A DNA stretch of 64,000 nt from Halomonas sp. TD01. Its GTDB lineage: Bacteria > Pseudomonadota > Gammaproteobacteria > Pseudomonadales > Halomonadaceae. How positions within the stretch are numbered: the stretch's first letter is position 1; each line of letters begins with the position of its first letter. Position numbers and translations under genes: made by a program. The DNA lies in the NCBI RefSeq assembly GCF_923868895.1, contig NZ_OV350343.1:1860001-1924000 (forward strand), read 5' to 3'. Positions 33,160 through 41,429 of the stretch are shown piece by piece. The notes beneath the pieces are model-generated. The model did not search any database and was not told where the DNA came from. It worked only from the letters and a program-made list of their open reading frames with translations.

Positions 33160-33753
33160 TTATAGGCTTCCTTTAGTGGACGGCATCTGCCCCGCCATTC
33201 TTGGGTCTTCTGCCACTGCCATGCGTAGCGCGCGCCCAAACGCTTTAAAAATAGTCTCAGCCTGATGGTGAGCATTAAAGCCTTTTACATTGTCGATATG
33301 CAGTGTGACACGAGCATGGTTGACGAAGCCTTGGAAAAACTCCCAAAACAGTTGGGTGTCCATGCGGCCAATAGTATCGCGGGTGAAGTCGACATTCATA
33401 TACAGGCCTGGGCGGCCGGAAAAATCGATAACCACCCGCGAAAGCGCTTCATCAAGGGGTACATAGGCATGTCCGTAGCGGTAAATGCCGCGTTTATCGC
33501 CGATTGCTTGGTGAAACGCTTGGCCCAGAGTAATGCCTAGATCTTCGACCGTATGGTGATCATCAATGTGTAGGTCGCCTTTTGCGTCAATGTCGAGATC
33601 CACCATCCCATGACGAGCCACTTGATCAAGCATATGATCAAGAAACGGAACGCCGGTGTCACTGCGGAGGCGGCCTTCGCCGTCAAGGTTGACGCTGACC
33701 GTAATCTGCGTTTCGTTGGTGTCACGGCTTACCGTGGCAATACGCGCTGACAT
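33160..33753 (-). CDS. hisB: Imidazoleglycerol-phosphate dehydratase
   Basis: Manganese enzyme that dehydrates imidazole-glycerol phosphate. Both metal-binding repeats are seen: [18 protein letters not shown] and [20 protein letters not shown]. At 197 residues it is the monofunctional form, not the HisN-HisB fusion of enterobacteria; histidinol phosphatase must be elsewhere. First gene of the his cluster, 52 bases upstream of hisH. Confidence 0.96.
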   Translation of the reverse strand: MSARIATVSRDTNETQITVSVNLDGEGRLRSDTGVPFLDHMLDQVARHGMVDLDIDAKGDLHIDDHHTVEDLGITLGQAFHQAIGDKRGIYRYGHAYVPLDEALSRVVIDFSGRPGLYMNVDFTRDTIGRMDTQLFWEFFQGFVNHARVTLHIDNVKGFNAHHQAETIFKAFGRALRMAVAEDPRMAGQMPSTKGSL

Positions 33754-33948
33754 GTTGCATCTCCTGCGCTGATGCGCACTCTGAGGGGTGTTGGTGGAAT
33801 GTTATCACCGCTGGATCAAGGCATAACCTGTGGCCAAAGCGACCATTATAGTGAATCGGCGCCCCCATCCGCTACAATGCGCGAAAGGTAGCCGCCTTTG
33901 CTGGCGGTAGAATAGCAGCCTTGCTGCTTTGGCAAAGAGGATTTCACC

Positions 33949-34431
33949 ATGCCGGTGACATTGCATTACGTCGACCAGGCCCGTTGGGAAGCAGAAGAGC
34001 AGGTGCGTATTGACCTAATACGCATTTATGAAGATGCGCCCAAAGAGCGTATGCCTACACCAACGGTCACCCCTTTTATTGAGCAACATTTAAAAGGACA
34101 GCACTTTTTTGCCTGCGCACATTTTAACGATCGGCTGCTCGGTGCCGTAGCAGTAAAAGAAACAGCTGACCGCGCGTGGTGGCTCTCAGAGCTGTGCGTG
34201 CGTAAACCCACCCGGCGGCGCGGTGTAGGTACGCGATTAATGGCACTGTTAGGTGAACAGGCAAAACAAGAAGGGCGTGTGCTGCGCATCGAAACGTCGT
34301 CGCTGCCGTTAGCGGATCGAGTACTGCTATCCAAGCTCGGTTATCGACCCATAGCCAATGAACCATCCTCACAGCCGGGTGCACCCATCACCAGTGATTT
34401 TGTTGAGCTAAACCCAAAAGGAAAAGGGTAA
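33949..34431 (+). CDS. GNAT-fold protein, PanZ/PanM (acetyl-CoA sensor) family
   Basis: 160-residue GNAT protein. FACAHFNDRLLGAVAVKE and ELCVRKPTRRRGVGTRLMAL, with the acetyl-CoA pyrophosphate loop RRRGVG, closely resemble E. coli PanZ (ARFNERLLAAVRV and VREVTRRRGVGQYLL), as does RIDLIRIYEDAP near the N-terminus. PanZ helps PanD self-cleavage and lets CoA level control pantothenate synthesis; panD is not in the window, so that role is inferred. AGAGGA precedes the ATG. Shares one base (TAATG) with asmA. Confidence 0.72.
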   Translation: MPVTLHYVDQARWEAEEQVRIDLIRIYEDAPKERMPTPTVTPFIEQHLKGQHFFACAHFNDRLLGAVAVKETADRAWWLSELCVRKPTRRRGVGTRLMALLGEQAKQEGRVLRIETSSLPLADRVLLSKLGYRPIANEPSSQPGAPITSDFVELNPKGKG

Positions 34432-36764
34432 TGAATCAGCTACTACGTATTTTGCTGGCCGCGGTAGGTATTTTAGCGATCGTTGCCGTTGCTGCAGTGG
34501 TGTATGTCACCACCTTTCTTGATCCAGAAGACTTCAAGCCCCGGCTAACCGCTGTGGTAGAAGAGCAAACCGGCCTGAACCTAGCGTTGGAAGGCCCTAT
34601 CACGTGGTCGTTTTATCCGCGTATCGGGGTCAGTGTTGAGCAGGCAAGAGCATGGTTGCCAGAGCAAGCCCAGGACGAAATTGCGTTTGCCGCCATTGAT
34701 CGAGCCGAAGTTAGCGTGGCCTTTGCCCCTCTATTACGGGGCGAAATTGCTGTTGATGGCTTAACCCTGGACGGTATGCGCTTAAACCTTGAGAAGAATG
34801 AACAAGGTGAAGGTAATTGGCAGGCATTACTAGAGCGTCTCGCTGAACAGGGTAACGAAACAGCAGAAACGGTTCTGGCACCGGCAAGTGCTGGTCCCAA
34901 CGCAGATGCTGGTAATTTGTCGGTGGTGCTGAACATTGCCAGCGTGGAAGTGAAGAATGCTGATATCCGCTTCCGTGATGAGCAAAGCCAAGCGCTTTGG
35001 CGAGTGCAGCCGCTCAATATTTCAGGCACCAACGTCAATCCTTTGCGCTCTTTCCCCCTAAAAACCATGTTTACGCTAACTAAGCATAACCGCTTAGATG
35101 CAGAGGTATTGGAGCGCACGCCTGACCTAATCAGTGAAGTGAATCTTGAAACCCGCCTTCGTTTAGGTTTAAAAGATGAGCAACTAATTTTTGAAAGTAC
35201 ACAGCTAACGACCCGTACGCGTCGTTCTGGAGAAAGCGACCCGCAGCAGCTTAGCCTTAAAGCAGCGGAAATAGTTGCCCGAATGGGTGAGCAACAACTT
35301 ACGATTCGCGAGGGTGTTGTTGACGCGGGTTTACGTCATCCAGACAATTGGCAGGGTAGCCTTGCGCTCTCGTTGGCATTTGGCTTGGAAAGTGACTTTG
35401 CGGCACAAACTGCTCAGCTTAAAGATGCTCAATTAACTGGGCCAGATGGGCTACGGGTCAGTGGGCATCTCAATGTGGAGCAACTACTAGACGCCCCTCA
35501 GTACAGCGGCCAACTCACGGCAGCTCCTTTTACACTGCGTCCATGGCTGTCGCGGATGGGGATGACGCTGAATACAGCCAACGAAGCTGCGCTAAGTGAT
35601 GTGGCGATGACCAGTCCCATTGAAGGTGACATGGCAAGTATCACACTTCCGCGTCTTTCCTTGGTGGTTGATGACAGTACCTTCACGGGTAATGTTTCCG
35701 CCGCGTTGGACGGTACTCAATTAGCCTTCAATCTGGAAGGCGACCAGCTAAATATTGATCATTATCTGCCTGGACCCGAAACAGCTCAGCAAGCTAGCCG
35801 AGGCTTACTGCGCAGAGCCTTTGCTCAAACCGATGGGGCGCTATTGCCTCAGGCATGGCTTAGCACGCTATCGCTAGAGGGTGACCTAAGCGTCGACCAA
35901 CTTATGTTGGCCGGATTGACGTTCGATGATACCTCGCTAAGTTTGCGCGGAGAGAAGGGAGCGCACCAACTGACGGCCTTTGAGTCGCGCTTCTATGGAG
36001 GTGAACTTAATTCGACAGGCCGTCTTGATGCCACCGCAGAGGTGCTCGAATGGCAACTCTCCCCACGTATCAGTGATGTTCAGGTAGCACCGCTCATCGA
36101 AACCTTTAGTGAGGAGGCGTCACCGCTGCGAGGCCGCTTTAACCTAGAAGGAGCGCTGACGACTCAGGGCAATCGCCGTGATGTGCTCACCAGCAATCTT
36201 AACGGCGAGCTAAATGCGCAGCTGAACGACGGAGCTATTCTACAAACGAATATCTCTCAGCAAATGTGTGAGGTAGTGGCGCAGCTGGAGGGCGAAGGGA
36301 CCCTACGCGAGTGGGAGCCTGATACGCGCTTTGAGCGGTTTGACGCGACCTTCCAAGTGCGCAATGGTGTAGTGAAAAGCGACGATTTGCTTATCACCCT
36401 TCCCGGCATTGATGTGCAGGGCAAAGGCGACTTCAATCTCAATACGCTAAATTTCACCACTGAAGCGAATGCTAAGTTGGTCGACACCGCTGACGCTGCC
36501 TGTAGCGTGAATCCGCGTTTAGAGCAGTTGCCGCTTCCGGTTCGCTGCGAAGGTCATGTAAGCGACGATAAAACCCAGTGGTGCCGATTTGATCGTTTGG
36601 CTTTCCAAACAGCGGTGATAGACCTGCTAAGTAATGAAGCAGGCAGCCGCGTTGAAGAAGAGCTGGAAGAACGGCTGGGCGATTCACTGGATCGAATTGA
36701 TGAGCGCCTGGGAGAAGGCGCTGGTCAGGAACTTCGTGAGGGGATTCGTCGTCTATTTAACTGA
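34431..36764 (+). CDS. AsmA family protein
   Basis: 777-residue inner-membrane-anchored periplasmic protein: one N-terminal transmembrane helix (about residues 3-27), the AsmA start motif (FKPRLTAVVEEQTGLNLALE, GPITWSFYPRIGVSVEQARA), a long beta-rich body, and the C-terminal AsmA_2 region (MCEVVAQLEGEG, VRNGVVKSDDLLITLPGIDV). AsmA-like proteins are bridge-like lipid-transfer proteins that affect phospholipid supply to the outer membrane. The start overlaps the GNAT gene stop by one base. A clear terminator follows. Confidence 0.92.
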   Translation: MNQLLRILLAAVGILAIVAVAAVVYVTTFLDPEDFKPRLTAVVEEQTGLNLALEGPITWSFYPRIGVSVEQARAWLPEQAQDEIAFAAIDRAEVSVAFAPLLRGEIAVDGLTLDGMRLNLEKNEQGEGNWQALLERLAEQGNETAETVLAPASAGPNADAGNLSVVLNIASVEVKNADIRFRDEQSQALWRVQPLNISGTNVNPLRSFPLKTMFTLTKHNRLDAEVLERTPDLISEVNLETRLRLGLKDEQLIFESTQLTTRTRRSGESDPQQLSLKAAEIVARMGEQQLTIREGVVDAGLRHPDNWQGSLALSLAFGLESDFAAQTAQLKDAQLTGPDGLRVSGHLNVEQLLDAPQYSGQLTAAPFTLRPWLSRMGMTLNTANEAALSDVAMTSPIEGDMASITLPRLSLVVDDSTFTGNVSAALDGTQLAFNLEGDQLNIDHYLPGPETAQQASRGLLRRAFAQTDGALLPQAWLSTLSLEGDLSVDQLMLAGLTFDDTSLSLRGEKGAHQLTAFESRFYGGELNSTGRLDATAEVLEWQLSPRISDVQVAPLIETFSEEASPLRGRFNLEGALTTQGNRRDVLTSNLNGELNAQLNDGAILQTNISQQMCEVVAQLEGEGTLREWEPDTRFERFDATFQVRNGVVKSDDLLITLPGIDVQGKGDFNLNTLNFTTEANAKLVDTADAACSVNPRLEQLPLPVRCEGHVSDDKTQWCRFDRLAFQTAVIDLLSNEAGSRVEEELEERLGDSLDRIDERLGEGAGQELREGIRRLFN

Positions 36765-36800
36765 GCATTCATGCATGTTTTGAACCGATACAATAAGTGC

Positions 36801-36828
36801 GCGCCGGCCTTACCGCCGGCGCTTTTTT
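36801..36828 (+). terminator. Rho-independent terminator after asmA
   Basis: GCGCCGGC / GCCGGCGC stem, 6-base loop, six T residues, 36 bases after asmA. Confidence 0.9.
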
Positions 36829-36904
36829 GCGTGTTAGCCAGCCATATAGCATGGCCAGCTGACGGCTAATCGCAGGGTGCCGTTTTACTGTTTAAGGAAA
36901 TCCT

Positions 36905-38002
36905 ATGGCCGACATGCCAACGCCGTGTCTGGCGGCGGAAGAGTTTCAACGCCGTTTGCTTACCTGGTTCGACCAGTATGGTCGGCATGACTTACCTTGG
37001 CAGTCGCCCCGCAGCGCCTACCGGGTATGGGTATCTGAAATTATGCTCCAACAAACCCAAGTCACCACGGTCATTCCCTACTTCGAACGCTTTATGGCAC
37101 GCTTCCCTACGTTAGAAGTGCTGGCCAATGCGCCCCAGGACGACGTACTGCACCTATGGACAGGGCTTGGCTACTACGCCCGTGCTCGTAATCTGCATAA
37201 AGCGGCCCAAATGGCGTTAGCGTCCCATGGCGGCGAATTGCCCACAGATAGCGTCGAGTCGTTGATGGCGTTGCCAGGTATAGGCCGTTCCACGGCTGGC
37301 GCGATCATCGCGCAAAGTTCTGGTCAGCAGGCGGCGATTTTAGACGGCAACGTAAAGCGGTCACTGACCCGCTTGCACGCCATTGCCGGCTGGCCAGGCA
37401 AGCCAGCGGTAGAGCGCTCATTGTGGGCGCTGGCTGAGTATTACACACCTGATACCCGTCTTGCCGACTATACCCAAGCCATCATGGATTTCGGCGCCAC
37501 GCTATGTAAACGCAGCAAGCCTGATTGTCTGATCTGTCCGTTTAACGACGTATGTTGTGCCTACGCCCAAGGTGAGCCGCAACGCTTTCCCGAGTCCAAA
37601 CCTAAAAAAGCCTTGCCCACGCGTGAAACCGTTATGCTAATGCTGCGGGATAGGCAAGGGCGGGTTTGGTTAGAGCAACGGCCACCCAGCGGACTATGGG
37701 GAGGCCTATGGAGCCTGCCCCAATTTGAACGCCATAGTGAGCTAAACGATTGGCTAGCCGATCATGTGGCTTCCCCTGAACGCCATGCACCACTGCCCAG
37801 CTTTACCCACACGTTTAGCCATTTTCGCCTATCGATTACGCCTCAGCCGGTTAGTTGCGATAGGCTGAATGGCGTAAGAGAAGGCGGCGTATGGTATGAC
37901 GTTAACGATCCGCCGGCGCTCGGCTTGGCTGCACCGGTTAAATTGCTGCTGAGCCAGCTAACGCCGTTTGCCCTAGATCCAACGCCAGGGCCATCGCGCT
38001 AA
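36905..38002 (+). CDS. mutY: A/G-specific adenine DNA glycosylase
   Basis: Removes adenine mispaired with 8-oxoguanine. Helix-hairpin-helix glycosylase domain with SEIMLQQTQV (catalytic Glu), LPGIGRSTAGAI (HhH) and MDFGATLCKRSKPDC; the four cysteines C-x6-C-x2-C-x5-C ligate a [4Fe-4S] cluster. The C-terminal NUDIX-like domain that recognises 8-oxoG starts near residue 235 (ETVMLMLRDRQGRVWLEQRP). 365 residues. It pairs with yggX 55 bases downstream, the conserved oxidative-damage operon. Confidence 0.96.
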   Translation: MADMPTPCLAAEEFQRRLLTWFDQYGRHDLPWQSPRSAYRVWVSEIMLQQTQVTTVIPYFERFMARFPTLEVLANAPQDDVLHLWTGLGYYARARNLHKAAQMALASHGGELPTDSVESLMALPGIGRSTAGAIIAQSSGQQAAILDGNVKRSLTRLHAIAGWPGKPAVERSLWALAEYYTPDTRLADYTQAIMDFGATLCKRSKPDCLICPFNDVCCAYAQGEPQRFPESKPKKALPTRETVMLMLRDRQGRVWLEQRPPSGLWGGLWSLPQFERHSELNDWLADHVASPERHAPLPSFTHTFSHFRLSITPQPVSCDRLNGVREGGVWYDVNDPPALGLAAPVKLLLSQLTPFALDPTPGPSR

Positions 38003-38057
38003 CGTCACTCGCGTTGTCACTTTTATTCGCGCACTGTTATTCAGAAAGGAGTACACC

Positions 38058-38333
38058 ATGAGCAACACCGTTTTCTGCCGTAAGTACCAACAAGAGCTAC
38101 CCGCTCTGCCGTTTCCACCGTTGCCGGGTAAGCAGGGGCAAGAAATTCAAGCCACGGTGTCTAAACAGGCCTGGGAAGAGTGGCAAGCGCTGCAAACGCG
38201 CCTGATTAACGAAAAGCACCTCAATATGCTTGAGCCTGAAGCACGTGCTTACTTAATGGATCAGATGCAACGTTTTCTAGACAACGAAACCACGGACCAA
38301 GCCGAAGGATACGTGCCGCCAACCCAGGCTTAA
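38058..38333 (+). CDS. Iron-trafficking / oxidative damage protection protein YggX
   Basis: 91-residue small protein: MSNTVFCRKYQQELPALPFP, PLPGKQGQEIQATVSKQAWE and LNMLEPEARAYLMDQMQRFL are family-diagnostic. YggX protects iron-sulfur clusters from oxidants and helps Fe(II) handling; Cys7 is the conserved cysteine. AAAGGAG lies 6 bases before the ATG. In operon with mutY, itself an Fe-S enzyme. A GGGCTGC/GCAGCCC inverted repeat about 15 bases downstream has no T-run, so it is not a clear terminator. Confidence 0.95.
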   Translation: MSNTVFCRKYQQELPALPFPPLPGKQGQEIQATVSKQAWEEWQALQTRLINEKHLNMLEPEARAYLMDQMQRFLDNETTDQAEGYVPPTQA

Positions 38334-38463
38334 GTGTTTAAGAAGGAGGGCTGCAAAGGGGTGAATCTTGGCGCAGCCCACGGCTGGTGTGGCTTTTGCC
38401 CGTTTTTGACCCTGCCAAGAAGTTCCCTAAGCACGTGACTAGAAAGAAAGTTTCACGAAAGTG

Positions 38464-38492
38464 TTGACGAAAAGCTGAGTTTTTAGTTTAAT
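38464..38492 (+). promoter_or_regulatory. Promoter of the tRNA operon
   Basis: TTGACG at 38464-38469, 17-base spacer, TTTAAT at 38487-38492 and a GC-containing discriminator ACGCACC, ending 17 bases before the mature tRNA-Phe. Confidence 0.75.
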
Positions 38493-38508
38493 ACGCACCG
38501 TTGGCAGC

Positions 38509-38584
38509 GGCCAGATAGCTCAGTTGGTAGAGCAGGGGATTGAAAATCCCCGTGTCGGCGGTTCGATTCCGTCTCTGGCCACCA
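38509..38584 (+). tRNA. tRNA-Phe (GAA)
   Basis: 76 bases including encoded CCA. Acceptor GGCCAGA/TCTGGCC, D arm TAGCTCAGTTGGTAGAGCA, anticodon stem GGGGA/TCCCC around TTGAAAA with anticodon GAA, T arm GGTTCGATTCC. Confidence 0.97.
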
Positions 38585-38589
38585 AACGT

Positions 38590-38664
38590 TGGGGTATCGC
38601 CAAGTGGTAAGGCACCGGTTTTTGGTATCGGCATTCCCAGGTTCGAATCCTGGTACCCCAGCCA
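38590..38664 (+). tRNA. tRNA-Gln (TTG)
   Basis: 75 bases including CCA. Acceptor TGGGGTA/TACCCCA, anticodon stem CCGGT/ATCGG with loop TTTTGGT, anticodon TTG, T arm GGTTCGAATCC. Only 5 bases separate it from tRNA-Phe. As a TTG tRNA it is a natural substrate of the mnmH product encoded in this window. Confidence 0.95.
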
Positions 38665-38736
38665 TTGCCAACAAGATTTCTTGTTGATTGCAAAGCTTAA
38701 CAGTGAAGCAATCATATTCTCAAGAAAACGCGAAGC

Positions 38737-38812
<76 letters not shown>

Positions 38813-38852
38813 CTGAAAAGTGGTTAAAATCAGAGCGTTAGAGAATTAGATT

Positions 38853-38877
38853 AAGCCGTCCGAAAGGGCGGCTTTTT
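38853..38877 (+). terminator. Terminator of the tRNA operon
   Basis: AAGCCGTCC / GGGCGGCTT with GAAA tetraloop and five T residues. Confidence 0.9.
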
Positions 38878-38987
38878 CGTATGTGTCTATAAAGTGTCTA
38901 CAGCGTGGGCACTTTCATAACTGAACTGAATGTAAGCGCGTGGCGTATTTGGCACAGGTTAGCGGGATAATTGGCACTGACTAAGCG

Positions 38988-39422
38988 TTAGCAAGGCAGG
39001 TCATGATATGTATGCTCTGTGGCAACTCTGCAGCGAGGACAATGGTAGTACTGGGGATCTTTATTCAAAGGGGTCAGTCTACCTTCCTGTGAACATAACT
39101 GGCATATTGCATGCTTCGGGTTATCTTCAGTCACATACTCGTCTTTGAGTTCTAATACAAACCCACCTTGCTGCGTTTCTTTCAATCGATACTGATTGAA
39201 GCGTTCTTCCTTGCTTATCTGTTCTCTTAGCTCCCGGTTTTCATCGATCAACTGTTGATACTGCTGCTGCATCTCAAATAAACCAAACTGGGCAGCAGTG
39301 AGTTGATCCATTATCTTGCTGATCGCTGTATCGACACGCACTTTATCGTCAACGTCTTTAGCGGCCCGAGCAAGCTCATACGCAGTTTTGAGGCCTGAGC
39401 CTATTGCTAGGATATCAACCAT
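38988..39422 (-). CDS. Hypothetical zinc-ribbon protein with coiled coil
   Basis: 144 residues, not recognised as a named family. An N-terminal helical part (MVDILAIGSGLKTAYELARA) leads into a coiled-coil-like stretch rich in Gln/Glu (about residues 45-80), a short basic/beta segment, and a C-terminal treble-clef or zinc-ribbon motif CQLC...CPRC. Such proteins often occur in prophages and islands. It is on the same strand as, and 33 bases downstream of, the methylase remnant and could be the surviving gene of the same element. No signal peptide. Confidence 0.6.
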   Translation of the reverse strand: MVDILAIGSGLKTAYELARAAKDVDDKVRVDTAISKIMDQLTAAQFGLFEMQQQYQQLIDENRELREQISKEERFNQYRLKETQQGGFVLELKDEYVTEDNPKHAICQLCSQEGRLTPLNKDPQYYHCPRCRVATEHTYHDLPC

Positions 39423-39455
39423 TTCTGTGTCCTGTGGTAGTGACTACTAAATCGC

Positions 39456-40001
39456 TTAAAACAGCCCTGCCGGTTCTGCATCCACATCCCAACTGAAGAT
39501 CAGAACCTCTTTGGCGTCTGATCCTTTGCCGCCGCCGACGGTGTAGCGGATGTCGGTGGTTTCGATGTGGTAGTCCGCGAAGATCCGGCGGATGTCTGGG
39601 CGGTCGTATCGCTCGATGCACGCTTGCCAGCTTAGGTGCTCAATAAAGGTGCTGGCTAAGCGCAGGTGAGCTGCTGACAGTGGTTCTTCCAGGCGCAGCA
39701 GGTTTAGCCCTGGAGGTGTGGTGGTGGCGGTGCCAAACGTCTGGCCTTCGATGCGGGCACCGAAGGCATTCTGCTGTAGATAGTAGAAGCGCGCTGCTCG
39801 CTGGATATCAGTGAGCGTTTCCGGGCGTGTCATCTTCAGCCACTCGAACACCTGGCGGCTTGAAAGCGCCCACTTGAACTGCCTGACGAACTCTTCCAGG
39901 TGGTTTTGAACGATACGGTATAGGTTCACTAGATCACCGTTAACATCGTTGAGCACTTCCACCTCGGCTGGAGAGGGGCGCAGGAAGAACAGCGCGGCCC
40001 C
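39456..40001 (-). pseudogene. Remnant of phage-type DNA adenine methylase (D12 class)
   Basis: Conserved parts of a D12-class N6-adenine methylase are seen: GAALFFLRPSPAEVEVLNDV, then VNGDLVNLYRIVQNHLEEFV, then LTDIQRAARFYYLQQNAFG. The protein is broken twice. The N-terminal part with the SAM-binding F-x-G-x-G motif is absent: homology begins at about 40001, where the LysR remnant starts, and a stop (TAG) lies just upstream in frame. Near base 39596, YDRP jumps straight to a C-terminal tail (DIRRIFADYHIETTDIRY), removing the catalytic DPPY and its surroundings without shifting the frame. It cannot be an active enzyme. A shorter GTG-started frame (from 39962) could still make a protein. Confidence 0.85.
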
Positions 40002-40617
40002 TTTCGACTACGGTGTCACCTGTGTGGTGCCTGCAATTGCGGCATATACCCAGCTCTATCCGCAATGCAAGGTCGATGCCACGCTGAGTGATCAGAAAGT
40101 CGATCTGATGTCGGAAGACATCGAACTTGCTATTCGCGTTGGTTGGCTAACCGAGCCAAGCGTACAAGCGAGGAAAATAGGCTCTTTCCGGCAGTTGTTG
40201 GTTGCATCACCAAATCTTGAGAAACAGGTGGCGCAGCTCTCCCAGCCTGAAGAACTACTAGATTTTCCGTTTATTGCTAATAAAGCGTTGCCTCATCCGT
40301 TGCAGTGGGATTTTTCTCTAAATGAGGGTGGGAGTCGATCCATCCTCATGCGGGCCTCTATCTTTCTCGATGCGACGCTGGCGGTACGCGAAGCGTTGTA
40401 CGCTGGTGCGGGGATATCGGTATTACCGGATTATGCTAGTGCAGGTGACCTCGCGGCTGGATGCCTTATACATATTTTGCCCTAGTGGAGCTTGCTCTCA
40501 GGTGGCATACATGTCGTTTTTCCATTAGCACGTTTTCGCCCTGCGAAAGTGCGCGCTTTTGTCGACATCCTGGCGCATAGAGAGCAGCAGCGGCAGGAGG
40601 GCACTTTCATTAAGTGA
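40000..40617 (+). pseudogene. Decapitated LysR-family regulator with in-frame amber
   Basis: The frame encodes the effector domain of a LysR-type regulator (PFDYGVTCVVPAIAAYTQLY, then KVDLMSEDIELAIRVGWLTE, then VREALYAGAGISVLPDYASA) but no helix-turn-helix; homology begins at the junction with the methylase remnant at about 40000. A TAG at 40483-40485 interrupts it, and the same frame continues with family-like sequence (WSLLSGGIHVVFPLARFRPA, then KVRAFVDIL) to a TGA at 40615-40617. So the gene has lost its 5' half and also carries a nonsense mutation. Confidence 0.85.
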
Positions 40618-40637
40618 GCTTGTCACCAAGCCGATGA

Positions 40638-41087
40638 CTAATAAAGATGTACGGCCTCAAACACTGCTACTGGTTTGCCATTGGCGTTTTTAAGCGACAG
40701 GGTGCCGCCGTTTACTTGCCAGGCGTCTACTTGCTGAAGTGTGCTGAGCAGTGCCTGTTCATTGCGCATTTGCGTGTCAGGGCAAGCCATCATTGTGGTG
40801 CCAACTTGTTCAAACGCTATCCGTTTGCCTTCAACACGGTAACTGCCAATCAAGGTATTGCAGCCAGTTGAGCCTGCTAGTCGTGTTTTTTCTTCATGGA
40901 GCACAAGGTGAGGTTCGCGATAGTTGTCAGCGGTGGTAATAGGCTGATTTTCAAGCGTGACCAGTTTCCAATACGTATTGGTTAGCGTTTCGTCAGGCTT
41001 GACTGCTTGGTGAATCGCTGAATGCGATTGGCATCCATTGGCAAGCAGTATGGCCATAGTCGATGCGATGATGGATAGTTTTTTCAT
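40638..41087 (-). CDS. META-domain lipoprotein (HslJ-like)
   Basis: 149 residues from ATG 41087 (MKKLSIIASTMAILLANGCQ): lipoprotein-type signal with Cys after ANG, then a META domain with TYWKLVTLENQPI, GSTGCNTLIGSYRVEGKRIA and MMACPDTQMRNEQALLSTLQ, the conserved cysteine-containing pattern of HslJ. HslJ-type proteins are outer-membrane lipoproteins linked to heat and novobiocin tolerance; the exact role is unclear. A longer frame to 41111 adds eight residues ahead of the signal and is less likely. Convergent with the LysR remnant. Confidence 0.82.
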   Translation of the reverse strand: MKKLSIIASTMAILLANGCQSHSAIHQAVKPDETLTNTYWKLVTLENQPITTADNYREPHLVLHEEKTRLAGSTGCNTLIGSYRVEGKRIAFEQVGTTMMACPDTQMRNEQALLSTLQQVDAWQVNGGTLSLKNANGKPVAVFEAVHLY

Positions 41088-41111
41088 AAAGCGTTTCTCT
41101 AGGTTTCTCAT

Positions 41112-41429
41112 TGTAAAATAGTAATCGGGTTATTAATGTTTTGCTACCTTATCTTATGTCTGATGCTTTGTTATCAAACATTAATCAGATCAGGTTTTAT
41201 TGTTTTATGTATAAATTAAACGTTGTGCCTTTGCTTTGTTTCTACTTGATTCCCCTTTCTGTTTGGCTAACCTAAAGTGACTTGAGCGATAAAGGCTTTT
41301 ATATAGTGATCAAATACTATGATGGCTAAAAAGTGCTGAGTTGTGTTTGCCATTTTATTAAGGAATCAAAACTCTAATGTAAGGAATATGAGTTTTATCG
41401 AGTGGTTATAAGTTAAGGAGAATTGCACG
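41112..41429 (+). other. AT-rich intergenic region, no gene seen
   Basis: About 320 bases between the META-domain gene and the broken catalase. Clearly more AT-rich than flanking core genes. No open frame with family features, no clear promoter; AAGGAGAATTGCACG at its end is the catalase ribosome site. Confidence 0.5.

Noticed and set aside
38348..38379. GGGCTGC/GCAGCCC inverted repeat after yggX as terminator
   Set aside because: The loop is 18 bases and no T-run follows.
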